From Streptomyces mirabilis (GTDB lineage Bacteria > Actinomycetota > Actinomycetes > Streptomycetales > Streptomycetaceae): a stretch of DNA of 64,000 nucleotides. The notes beneath the pieces are model-generated. The model had not been told where the DNA came from. It saw only the letters and a program-made list of their open reading frames with translations, and did not search any database. Each line of letters starts with the position of its first letter. The stretch's first letter is position 1. The stretch is taken from assembly GCF_039503195.1 (NCBI RefSeq), contig NZ_JBCJKP010000001.1:5456001-5520000 (forward strand), written 5' to 3'. Below, one piece after another: positions 8,266 to 15,813 of this stretch. The position numbers and the translations under genes are program-made.

Positions 8266-9566
8266 GCTCCCACTCGGCCGTCTCGCTCCCCGGGGACCCG
8301 CCCGGCGGCCGCCGCGCGATCGGCGTCTGGGGCATCGGCGTCTCCGTCTACTTCGTCGCCGTCATCTTCCGCACATCGCTGGGAGTGGCCGGGCTCGACG
8401 CCGCAGACCGCTTCCACGTGAACGCCTCCGCCCTCTCCACCTTCTCGATCCTGCAACTCCTCGTCTACGCGGGCATGCAGATACCCGTGGGACTGCTGGT
8501 CGACGGACTCGGCACCAAGAAGGTGCTGACCATCGGCGTACTGCTCTTCACCGCGGGCCAGTTGGGCTTCGCGTTCTCCTCCACGTACGGGATGGCCCTG
8601 GCCTCGCGCGCGCTGCTGGGCTGCGGGGACGCCATGACGTTCATCAGCGTGCTGCGGCTGGGCACGCGGTGGTTCCCGGCGCGGCGGGGGCCGTTGGTCG
8701 CGCAGCTCGCCGGTCTTGTGGGTATGGCGGGCAACCTGGTCTCCACCCTCGTCATCGCGCGGCTGCTGCACGGGGTGGGGTGGACGACGGCGTTCGCGGG
8801 CAGCGCGTTCGCCGGAGTCGTCGTCCTCGTACTCCTCCTTCTCTTCCTGAAGGACCACCCCGAGGGGCATGAGCCCGAACCGTTCCCGCACCAGGGGGCC
8901 GCGTATGTGCGGCGGCAGATCGCGGCGTCGTGGCGGGAGCCCGGTACGCGACTGGGGATGTGGGTGCACTTCACGACACAGTTCCCGGCGATGGTCTTCC
9001 TGCTCCTGTGGGGCATGCCGTTCCTGGTCCAGGCGCAGGGGCTGTCGCGGGCGACAGCCGGTGAACTGCTCACCCTCGTGGTGCTGTCCAACATGTTCGT
9101 GGGTCTTGTCTACGGGCAGATCGTCGCCCGGCATCACGCGGCGCGGCTTCCGCTGGCGCTCGGGACGGTGACGGCGACGGCCGTGATCTGGGCGAGCGCG
9201 CTCGCGTATCCCGGTGACCGGGATCCCCTGTGGCTGCTGGTCGTGCTGTGCGCGGTGCTGGGGGCGTGTGGGCCGGCTTCCATGATCGGGTTCGACTTCG
9301 CGCGGCCCGCGAATCCGCCGGAGCGGCAGGGCACCGCGTCCGGGATCACCAACATGGGTGGTTTCGTCGCCTCCATGACGACGTTGTTCGCGATCGGCGT
9401 GCTGCTGGACGCGACCGGGGACGACTATCACGTCGCCTTCTCCGCCGTGTTCGTTCTTCAGGCGCTGGGGCTGAGTCAGATCTTCCGCTTGCGGAAGCAG
9501 GCGGCGCGCAGGGAGCGTGAGCGGCTGGTGGCCAGCCGCGTGGAGACGGTACACGTCCCCGCGTAG
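8262..9566 (+). CDS. MFS transporter
   Basis: A 434-residue major facilitator protein with about twelve hydrophobic segments. The first follows a short Ser/Gly-rich N-terminus (GVWGIGVSVYFVAVIFRTSLG). The loop between helices 2 and 3 has the family signature region (PVGLLVDGLGTKKVL), and a charged loop divides the two halves near 215-235. The substrate is unknown; control by an FCD-type GntR regulator suggests a small organic acid or related metabolite. It overlaps the regulator gene by 4 nt. A dispersed repeat follows its stop. Confidence 0.85.
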   Translation: MSSHSAVSLPGDPPGGRRAIGVWGIGVSVYFVAVIFRTSLGVAGLDAADRFHVNASALSTFSILQLLVYAGMQIPVGLLVDGLGTKKVLTIGVLLFTAGQLGFAFSSTYGMALASRALLGCGDAMTFISVLRLGTRWFPARRGPLVAQLAGLVGMAGNLVSTLVIARLLHGVGWTTAFAGSAFAGVVVLVLLLLFLKDHPEGHEPEPFPHQGAAYVRRQIAASWREPGTRLGMWVHFTTQFPAMVFLLLWGMPFLVQAQGLSRATAGELLTLVVLSNMFVGLVYGQIVARHHAARLPLALGTVTATAVIWASALAYPGDRDPLWLLVVLCAVLGACGPASMIGFDFARPANPPERQGTASGITNMGGFVASMTTLFAIGVLLDATGDDYHVAFSAVFVLQALGLSQIFRLRKQAARRERERLVASRVETVHVPA

Positions 9567-9575
9567 CGTCCTTCA

Positions 9576-9615
9576 GGAGCGCGGGGAACTGTCTGACCAG
9601 CCCCCGCCCACCCGC
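9576..9615 (-). repeat. dispersed Streptomyces intergenic repeat, copy 1
   Basis: Read on the minus strand this is GCGGGTGGG...CAGTTCCCCGCGC.CC. It matches most of the element at 55651-55694 over about 40 bp. Motifs of this type (GCAGTTCCCCGCGCCCC) are, from memory, common between Streptomyces genes. Here it lies between the MFS stop and a convergent gene. Confidence 0.6.
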
Positions 9616-9632
9616 GGTCCAAGAACTCCGCG

Positions 9633-10457
9633 CTACGGCGTGACCGTGAAGTTCCTCAGGATGGCCGTGGTCAGTTCCGGGTCGCCCTCCGTCTTGATGC
9701 GGTCGGAGACGGCCTCGGCCGTGACGCGGCCGCAGGCGAGACGGAAGTACGTCTCCCAGTCGAGGGTGAGGGTGGCGGCCGGGCCGAGAGAGGGGGCGCC
9801 GTCTATCGAGCCGCGCCCGTCCGCATCGACCCGCACCGTCCGCAGGAACTCCAGCGGCCCGTGGATGTCGAAGACGACCGCCGAGTTCGCGGGCGCCCCC
9901 GCGTCCTTGGCGACGACCTTGGGCAGGGCCCCGAGAAGCTTGTCGCGGACGATGTGTGCGCCGGGAGAGTCGAGGTTGCCGGGGACGCCGAGCGCGGTCC
10001 GGAGGTCCTGTTCGTGCACCCACACGTCGAAGGCACGCCTGCGCATCGCCTGTTCGAGAGTGATCTCGGTCCCGAGCGGCCCGCGCACCTTGGCGTCCGG
10101 CTGCCGCGACTCGTTCCGCAGCTGACGGTTGCGGCGGATGATCGTGTACTCCAGCTCGGAGGTCATCTCCGGCGCCGTGTGGTGGCGGCGCACGTCGACC
10201 TGCATCTCCATGTACCGCTGGTGCTCGTTCGTCACGTGGAACAGGTCGCGGGGGAGGGTGTGGATCGGCCGCGGATCGCCGAGCATCTCGCAGTCGAGCC
10301 CGATGACGTGCGAGACGAGATCCCGCACCGACCAGCCGGGGCAGGGCGTGCGCCGGTTCCACTCACCTTCCACCAGCGGCGACACCAACTCGGATATCGC
10401 ATCGACGGAGTGGGTCCAGGCGTCGGCGTAGGACTGAAGGCTGGGATGCAGACTCAC
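9633..10457 (-). CDS. maleylpyruvate isomerase-family mycothiol-dependent enzyme
   Basis: A 274-residue protein with the DinB-like four-helix domain of mycothiol-dependent maleylpyruvate isomerases: WNRRTPCPGWSVRDLVSHVIGLD holds the first metal-ligand His, and RRRAFDVWVHEQDLRTALG gives the later His/Asp ligands. A C-terminal SCP2-like domain follows (about 190-274, TLTLDWETYFRLACGR). The substrate is unknown; the family uses mycothiol as cofactor, which actinobacteria make. GTG 10457 was chosen because the frame upstream is Arg/Ser-rich and antisense to the nitrilase gene. It is divergent from that gene across about 150 bp. Confidence 0.85.
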   Translation of the reverse strand: MSLHPSLQSYADAWTHSVDAISELVSPLVEGEWNRRTPCPGWSVRDLVSHVIGLDCEMLGDPRPIHTLPRDLFHVTNEHQRYMEMQVDVRRHHTAPEMTSELEYTIIRRNRQLRNESRQPDAKVRGPLGTEITLEQAMRRRAFDVWVHEQDLRTALGVPGNLDSPGAHIVRDKLLGALPKVVAKDAGAPANSAVVFDIHGPLEFLRTVRVDADGRGSIDGAPSLGPAATLTLDWETYFRLACGRVTAEAVSDRIKTEGDPELTTAILRNFTVTP

Positions 10458-10611
10458 GGAACGGGACCCCTCGGGCGGTTGGACGCGGGCAGTGCACAGG
10501 CAGCGGGTGTCTTGGGACGCTAAGTTACGCTGCTGTGAGGCACCCCGGCAGTGCTTTCGTGTGACGATCGTAGGCCTGTATGGACGGCTCGAATGCCAGG
10601 ACGGTGGTAGT

Positions 10612-11406
10612 GTGCGCGCCTCTCTCCTCCAGATCGACGTAAACGACGGCGAAACGGTCGATTCGCGTCGGCGGCGTGTGGCGGCTCTGGTACGAGAACA
10701 AGCCGGAGTCGATCTCGTCGTGCTGCCGGAACTGTGGACCACCGGCGCGTTCGCCTACGAGGCGTTCGACACGGAGGCGGAGTCCCTCGAGGGCCCGACG
10801 TTCGAGGTCATGGCGAAGGCGGCGAGCGACGCGGGCACCTGGCTGCACGCCGGGTCGATCCCCGAGCGGGACGCCGACGGCACGCTCTACAACACCTCCC
10901 TCGTCTTCACCCCCTCCGGCGACCTGGCCGCCGCCTACCGCAAGATCCACCGCTTCGGCTTCGACAAGGGCGAGGCCGTACTGATGGGCGCGGGCGCCGA
11001 ACTGGTGACGGTCCGTCTGCCGGGGACCACCCTCGGCATCGCCACCTGCTACGACCTCCGCTTCCCCGAGCTCTTCCGCGGGCTCGTCGACGCCGGCGCC
11101 GAGACCCTCGTCCTCTCGGCCGGCTGGCCCGAGCGGCGCCGCTCCCACTGGACGCTGCTCGCCCAGGCCCGCGCGGTCGAGAACCAGGCGTTCGTGCTCG
11201 CCTGTGGAACGGCCGGCACGCACGCGGGCGTTCCCCAGGCCGGTCACTCGATCGTGGTCGATCCGTGGGGGGAGGTCCTGGCGGAGGCCGGGGCCGGGGA
11301 GCAGGTGCTCACGGTGGACTTCGACCCCGGGAAGGTCGCGACCACGCGGGAGCAGTTCCCGGCGCTGAAGGACCGGATGCTGGGACTGACGGCACCGCGC
11401 CGCTGA
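10612..11406 (+). CDS. carbon-nitrogen hydrolase (nitrilase/omega-amidase type)
   Basis: A 264-residue cytosolic amidohydrolase with the complete nitrilase triad: E40 (VVLPELW), K111 (YRKIHRF) and C146 (GIATCYDLRF). The size and the CYDLRFPELFR motif fit the Nit/omega-amidase branch, which hydrolyses dicarboxylic acid monoamides or repairs deaminated metabolites; the exact substrate cannot be told. GTG 10612 gives the family's usual first strand (RASLLQIDV). The ribosome site is weak (GGTGG). Confidence 0.88.
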   Translation: MRASLLQIDVNDGETVDSRRRRVAALVREQAGVDLVVLPELWTTGAFAYEAFDTEAESLEGPTFEVMAKAASDAGTWLHAGSIPERDADGTLYNTSLVFTPSGDLAAAYRKIHRFGFDKGEAVLMGAGAELVTVRLPGTTLGIATCYDLRFPELFRGLVDAGAETLVLSAGWPERRRSHWTLLAQARAVENQAFVLACGTAGTHAGVPQAGHSIVVDPWGEVLAEAGAGEQVLTVDFDPGKVATTREQFPALKDRMLGLTAPRR

Positions 11407-11472
11407 GTCGGTCCTTTTCCGGTCTTCCGGCCGCTGCACTCCTCTGGCGCCTCCTCGCCCCGGTCCGTCGAG

Positions 11473-12003
11473 TCAGTCCTCGCCCCGCTCCTTCTCCGCC
11501 AGGTGGATTACGCACACCGCCACCGCGATCAGCAGCGCGGGGTCCGCGTCCTCGCGGACGACGTCGACGCCGTACGTCTCCCGTACGTGCAGCCGGCGGC
11601 GCGAGATCACCGCCAGCAGCTCGCCCTCGTACTCGACGGCGAACTCGCGGTCGAGGATCTTGCCGCTGACGTCGAGTTCCGTACCGTCCGCCAGGGACAC
11701 CCGGTAGTGGTTGCGGAGCAGGGACAGCCGCTTGCGTCTGATCGTCGCCAGCGGTTCCCCGTCCCGCCCGATCACCATCGTGTCCCGCAGGGCGAACATC
11801 TTCTGGTGGATGTCGATGAGGACACGCCCGCGGGTGTCCTTCAGCTCGAAGGTGTCCCGCAGCCGCATCGTCTTGCCGTCGACGAGGAACACCTTGTTGC
11901 CGTGGTCGTCCTCGATCCAGTAGTCGTCACCGAAGCCGAGGAGCCGGTCGCGTACGAGGAATCTCATACCGTTACCGGTTCCCGGGAACCGCAAGATCAT
12001 CAC
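11473..12003 (-). CDS. LURP-one-related (tubby/scramblase-fold) protein
   Basis: A protein of about 176 residues rich in beta-hairpins with repeating pattern: RFLVRDRLLGFGDDYWIEDDHG, FLVDGKTMRLRDTFELKD, MFALRDTMVIGRDGE. This is the LURP-one/phospholipid-scramblase-like closed barrel, usually of unknown role in bacteria. The GTG at 12003 and ATG at 12000 both follow GGAGGGGG with workable spacing; the ATG at 11967 (MRFLVRDR) is where many relatives begin. It lies 66 nt downstream of the GlxA-type regulator gene on the same strand, so read-through is possible. Confidence 0.75.
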   Translation of the reverse strand: MMILRFPGTGNGMRFLVRDRLLGFGDDYWIEDDHGNKVFLVDGKTMRLRDTFELKDTRGRVLIDIHQKMFALRDTMVIGRDGEPLATIRRKRLSLLRNHYRVSLADGTELDVSGKILDREFAVEYEGELLAVISRRRLHVRETYGVDVVREDADPALLIAVAVCVIHLAEKERGED

Positions 12004-12069
12004 GAGTTCACCCCCTCCGAAGGCGCGGTGTCACGGGCCTGGGGCAAGCGGGTCGGATCCCGGGCCACT

Positions 12070-13122
12070 TCACGGCCCGATCCCCCTCCGTCCTCCTGAG
12101 GCAGGAGAACCCGCGCCCGGCCCCTTGGTCACGAAGGGGCCGGGCGTCATCGCTTCCCCAGGGGCCGGCCCGAACCGTCTCCGGTACGCCGACGGGCTCA
12201 ACCCGGTCTCCCGCCGCAGCCGTGCCCGTAGATTGGCCGCTGTGCCCAGGCCGCTCCGCTCGGCCACGACGTCCAGCCGTTCCTCTCCCCGCTCGATCAA
12301 CCGGCAGGCGACCGCGACGCGTTCCCCGGTGAGCCAGGCCAGTGGCGTGGTGCCCAGCTGGGTTCGGAAACGGCGGTGGAGGGTGGCGGGGGAGACGGCC
12401 GCGTGGGCCGCGAGGTCCGCCACCGTCAGCGGCTCGCCCAGCCGTTCCTGCGCCCACGCGAGCAGCGGACCGAGCGACTCGTCCGGCACGTCGGGCACCG
12501 GCCGCTCCACGAACTGCCGCTGACCTCCGTCCCGGTGCGCGGCGAACACGAGCCGTCGGCTGACCGCGTTGGCGATCTCGGCGCCGTGGTCCCGCCGTAC
12601 GACATGCAGTCCCAGGTCGAGCGCCGAGGCGCTGCCGGACGCCGTGAGGATGTCGCCGTCGTCCACGAAGAGGACGTCCGGCTCCAGACGCACCGCCGGG
12701 AAACGCGCCCGGAAGGAGTCCGCCCACATCCAGTGGCAGGCCGCCCGCCGCCCGTCCAGCAGCCCGGCCTCCGCGATGGTGAACGCGCCGGAGCAGAAGC
12801 CGAGGAGCCGTGCGCCGCGCGCGTGCGCCCGGCGTACGACGTCCAGCACGCGGGGTGAGCGCGGGACCTCGGTGTCCGGCCGGTTCGGCACGATCAGCGT
12901 GTCCGCCTCCTCGGCCGCCTCCAGCCCGGCGACTCCGGTCAGCGTGAAGAAGCCGTCCCGCATCCGCGTACGCGGCCCGGCGGCGCAGAGCCGGAAGTCG
13001 TACAACTCCCGCCCCAGTTCGGGCCGGGGCAGCCCGAAGATCTCGATGGCACAGCTCATCTCGAACGGGTTCGAGTTCTCGTCGACGATCAGTACGACAC
13101 GGTGAGAGGATTCTTGCGCCAT
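12070..13122 (-). CDS. GlxA-type transcriptional regulator (DJ-1/PfpI-like plus AraC HTH)
   Basis: A 350-residue regulator with an N-terminal DJ-1/PfpI-like sensory domain (about 8-175, nucleophile-elbow-like LLGFCSGAFTIAEAG) and a C-terminal AraC double helix-turn-helix (about 215-320, AAVSPATLHRRFRTQLG ... GLSPSAYRRRFG). Relatives normally stop soon after that last motif. Here about 30 further Gly/Pro-rich residues are encoded, and their DNA contains a terminator-like hairpin. The gene is divergent from a cupin gene, its most obvious target. ATG 13122 is the natural start (MAQESSHRVVLIV). Confidence 0.88.
   Translation of the reverse strand: MAQESSHRVVLIVDENSNPFEMSCAIEIFGLPRPELGRELYDFRLCAAGPRTRMRDGFFTLTGVAGLEAAEEADTLIVPNRPDTEVPRSPRVLDVVRRAHARGARLLGFCSGAFTIAEAGLLDGRRAACHWMWADSFRARFPAVRLEPDVLFVDDGDILTASGSASALDLGLHVVRRDHGAEIANAVSRRLVFAAHRDGGQRQFVERPVPDVPDESLGPLLAWAQERLGEPLTVADLAAHAAVSPATLHRRFRTQLGTTPLAWLTGERVAVACRLIERGEERLDVVAERSGLGTAANLRARLRRETGLSPSAYRRRFGPAPGEAMTPGPFVTKGPGAGSPASGGRRGIGP
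12114..12146. terminator. terminator-like hairpin inside the 3' end of the GlxA-type gene
   Basis: CGCCCGGCCCCTT (12114-12126) pairs perfectly with 12134-12146 around a 7-nt loop. It lies about 45 nt inside the coding frame, so the reading frame crosses it. Confidence 0.6.
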
Positions 13123-13133
13123 GTGCGATGTCT

Positions 13134-13147
13134 AGCACTCGTGTGCT
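13134..13147. promoter_or_regulatory. short palindrome between the divergent GlxA-type and cupin genes
   Basis: AGCAC-TCGT-GTGCT is a perfect 5-bp inverted repeat with a 4-nt centre in the 52-bp gap between the two start codons. A regulator bound here could act on both genes. Confidence 0.35.
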
Positions 13148-13174
13148 TGCCGCACCACCGCCGAGGATGCCCCC

Positions 13175-13606
13175 ATGGCCTCTTCGAGCAGCACCCACAC
13201 GACCTCTTCGAACAGCAGCGGTGAGCCCGTCGCCCTCTCCACCGCCCTCGCCTCCTTCTCCGACCTCTGGAGTCCCCGTATCGTCACCGCCGTCAACGAC
13301 TACGACGTGCGCATCGCCAAGGTCGAGGGCGAGCACGTGTGGCACGTGCACGACCACACGGACGAGTTCTTCCTGGTCCTGGAGGGCGAGCTGACCATCG
13401 CGCTCCGGGAGACGGCGGGCGAGCGGACCGTCGTCCTGCCCAAGGGCTCCGTCTTCACCGTCCCCCGCGGCACCGAACACAGGCCGGCCGCCCCGACCGG
13501 CGCCGCGATCCTGCTCTTCGAGCCCACCGGGACCGTCACCGTCGGCGACCGCCACGACGAGATCCCGGACCACGTGGACGCCACCACGGGGCATGCCCTG
13601 ACCTGA
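13175..13606 (+). CDS. single-domain cupin protein
   Basis: A 143-residue protein with a Ser/Thr-rich N-terminus and one cupin barrel. Cupin motif 1 is GEHVWHVHDHTDEFFLVLEGEL, which supplies two His and a Glu for the metal, and motif 2 is PKGSVFTVPRGTEHRP with the last His. The substrate is unknown; the metal site appears complete, so it may be an enzyme rather than only a binding protein. GAGGA precedes the ATG. It is divergent from the GlxA-type regulator and 30 nt ahead of the thioredoxin-NHL gene. Confidence 0.82.
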   Translation: MASSSSTHTTSSNSSGEPVALSTALASFSDLWSPRIVTAVNDYDVRIAKVEGEHVWHVHDHTDEFFLVLEGELTIALRETAGERTVVLPKGSVFTVPRGTEHRPAAPTGAAILLFEPTGTVTVGDRHDEIPDHVDATTGHALT

Positions 13607-13636
13607 CTGTCGGTGGCGGGTGGCACCCTTGTTTCC

Positions 13637-15478
13637 ATGAACGACTCCGCCCCGACCGCAGCCTCGGCACCCACCCCCCGTCGCGCCCGTGTCCGTGCCC
13701 CCGAGCTGATCGGCAAGGGCGGCTGGCTGAACACGGGAGAGCACCAGTACACCCTCGCCGACCTGCGAGGACGCATCGTCATCCTCGATTTTTGGACCTT
13801 CTGCTGCATCAACTGTCTGCACGTCCTGGACGAGCTGCGGGAGCTGGAGGAGAAGCACCGGGACACGGTGGTGATCATCGGGGTGCACTCGCCGAAGTTC
13901 GTGCACGAGGCCGAGCACCAGGCGGTCGTGGACGCGGTGGAGCGGTACGGGGTCGAGCACCCGGTGCTCGACGATCCCGAGCTCGCGACCTGGAAGCAGT
14001 ACGCCGTGCGTGCCTGGCCGACGCTCGTCGTGATCGACCCCGAGGGGTACGTGGTCGCGCAGCACGCCGGTGAGGGGCACGCGCACGCGATCGCCCGCCT
14101 GGTGGAGGAGCTGGAGGCCGAGCACGCGGCCAAGGGGACGTTGCGCCGCGGCGACGGGCCGTACGTGGCACCCGAGCCCGAGCCCACGGCGCTCCGCTTC
14201 CCCGGCAAGGCCCTCGCCCTGCCGAGCGGGAACCTCCTGGTCAGCGACACGACCCGGCACCAGCTCGTCGAGCTGGAGGGCGACGGGGAGAGCGTGGTAC
14301 GGCGGATCGGCTCCGGGGTGCGGGGGTTCGTGGACGGGTCGGCCGAGGAGGCCGGGTTCAGCGAGCCGCAGGGGCTGGCGCTGCTCGACGACGGTTCGGT
14401 CGTCGTCGCGGACACCGTGAACCACGCGCTGCGCCGCCTGGACCTCGTGACCGGCGAGGTCAGCACCCTCGCGGGGACGGGACGCCAGTGGTGGCAGGGT
14501 TCGCCGACGTCCGGCCCGGCGCGCGAGGTGGACCTGTCCTCGCCGTGGGACGTGGCGCTGTTCGGTGGGAAGGTCTGGATCGCCATGGCCGGGGTGCACC
14601 AGCTGTGGGCGTACGACCCGGAGGGCTCCACCGTCGGGGTCGCCGCCGGTACGACGAACGAGGGGCTCGTGGACGGGCCGGGGGCCGAGGCCTGGTTCGC
14701 GCAGCCGTCCGGCCTCGCCGCCACCGCGGACCGGCTCTGGCTCGCCGACTCCGAGACGAGCGCCCTGCGCTGGGTGGACCTCGACGGGACCGTGCACACC
14801 GCCGTCGGCACCGGTCTTTTCGACTTCGGACATCGGGACGGGGCCGCCGAACAGGCCCTGTTCCAGCACCCGTTGGGTGTCACGGCCCTCCCCGACGGCT
14901 CGGTCGCGGTCAGCGACACCTACAACCACGCACTGCGCCGCTACGACCCCGCGACGGGCGACGTGACCACGCTGGCGACCGACGTGAGGGAGCCCAGCGA
15001 CGCGGTTCTCGTCGGGGACGACATCGTGGTCGTGGAGTCGGCGCGACACCGGCTGACCCGGCTGCGGCTTCCCGAGGAGGCCGTGCGGGTGGAGTCGGTG
15101 GCTCACCGCACCCAGCGCGCGGCGACCGAGGTCGCTTCGGGAGGGCTCCGGCTGGACGTCGTCTTCGAGGCCCCGACGGGCCAGAAGCTGGACACGCGCT
15201 ACGGGCCGTCCACCCGGCTGCTCGTGTCCTCGACCCCGCCCGATCTGCTGCTCACGGGTGAGGGCGCGGGAACCGATCTCTTCCGCGCCCTGGAGCTGAA
15301 CCCGGCGGTCACGGAGGGCGTTCTGCATGTCTCCGCGATGGCGGCGTCCTGCGACGACGATCCGGCGAACGAGTACCCGGCCTGCCATGTCCACCAGCAG
15401 GACTGGGGTGTGCCGGTCCGCCTCACCGAGGGTGGTACGGACCGGCTGCCGCTGGTGCTGGCGGGCCTGGCCGACTGA
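13637..15478 (+). CDS. thioredoxin-like / NHL-repeat fusion protein
   Basis: A 613-residue protein. Residues 20-165 are a thioredoxin-like domain of the TlpA/AhpC type whose redox motif is C57-I-N-C60 in DFWTFCCINCLHV. A six-bladed NHL-repeat propeller follows (about 185-480: PSGNLLVSDTTRHQLVELEG, DGSVVVADTVNHALRRLD, DGSVAVSDTYNHALRRYD), then a C-terminal beta-domain containing NEYPACHVHQQDWGVPV. The layout matches the bacterial homologues of animal NHLRC2. No signal peptide is seen, so it is probably cytosolic. The ATG at 13637 is preferred to a GTG at 13613. Confidence 0.88.
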   Translation: MNDSAPTAASAPTPRRARVRAPELIGKGGWLNTGEHQYTLADLRGRIVILDFWTFCCINCLHVLDELRELEEKHRDTVVIIGVHSPKFVHEAEHQAVVDAVERYGVEHPVLDDPELATWKQYAVRAWPTLVVIDPEGYVVAQHAGEGHAHAIARLVEELEAEHAAKGTLRRGDGPYVAPEPEPTALRFPGKALALPSGNLLVSDTTRHQLVELEGDGESVVRRIGSGVRGFVDGSAEEAGFSEPQGLALLDDGSVVVADTVNHALRRLDLVTGEVSTLAGTGRQWWQGSPTSGPAREVDLSSPWDVALFGGKVWIAMAGVHQLWAYDPEGSTVGVAAGTTNEGLVDGPGAEAWFAQPSGLAATADRLWLADSETSALRWVDLDGTVHTAVGTGLFDFGHRDGAAEQALFQHPLGVTALPDGSVAVSDTYNHALRRYDPATGDVTTLATDVREPSDAVLVGDDIVVVESARHRLTRLRLPEEAVRVESVAHRTQRAATEVASGGLRLDVVFEAPTGQKLDTRYGPSTRLLVSSTPPDLLLTGEGAGTDLFRALELNPAVTEGVLHVSAMAASCDDDPANEYPACHVHQQDWGVPVRLTEGGTDRLPLVLAGLAD

Positions 15479-15502
15479 CCGTTCCCCCTTCCGTGGCGTG
15501 GG

Positions 15503-15736
15503 CTACACGCCGTAGTCGCCCCGGTGGTGCCGCTCCTCCTCGATCACCGGGGTGCTGGGCGGCATGACCACCCGGCGCCTCCTGGCGATGCTGCTGAACG
15601 TCACCACGCCGATCAGCCCGACGATCATGAAGATGATGCCGACCAGGTCGAGGTTGACCCCCTTGATGTGCCAGTCGGTCGCGAATGTGAGGACCGCCCC
15701 CGCTGCGATCAGGATGATGCATCCGCCCAGACTCAT
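15503..15736 (-). CDS. small two-span membrane protein (DUF6458-like)
   Basis: A 77-residue protein with two hydrophobic segments (about 3-20 and 28-47) followed by a basic RRRRVV patch and an acidic/His-rich tail (EEERHHRGDYGV). Small proteins of this pattern are widespread in actinobacteria with no assigned role. An excellent AAGGAGG site (15746-15752) precedes the ATG. It lies downstream of the M18 aminopeptidase gene on the same strand, 77 nt away. Confidence 0.75.
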   Translation of the reverse strand: MSLGGCIILIAAGAVLTFATDWHIKGVNLDLVGIIFMIVGLIGVVTFSSIARRRRVVMPPSTPVIEEERHHRGDYGV

Positions 15737-15813
15737 GGGTGTCGCCTCCTTGTAACCAACTCGGCTTCTCTCGGCCCGGTCCGGGTACCCGGCGGCGCAC
15801 CGGGTATGCGGAA

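Noticed and set aside
12008..15394. Minus-strand open frame of more than 1100 codons antisense to the NHL-thioredoxin gene
   Set aside because: It is a GC-skew shadow: Arg/Gly/Val-rich, with no motifs, and it covers several well-supported genes on both strands.
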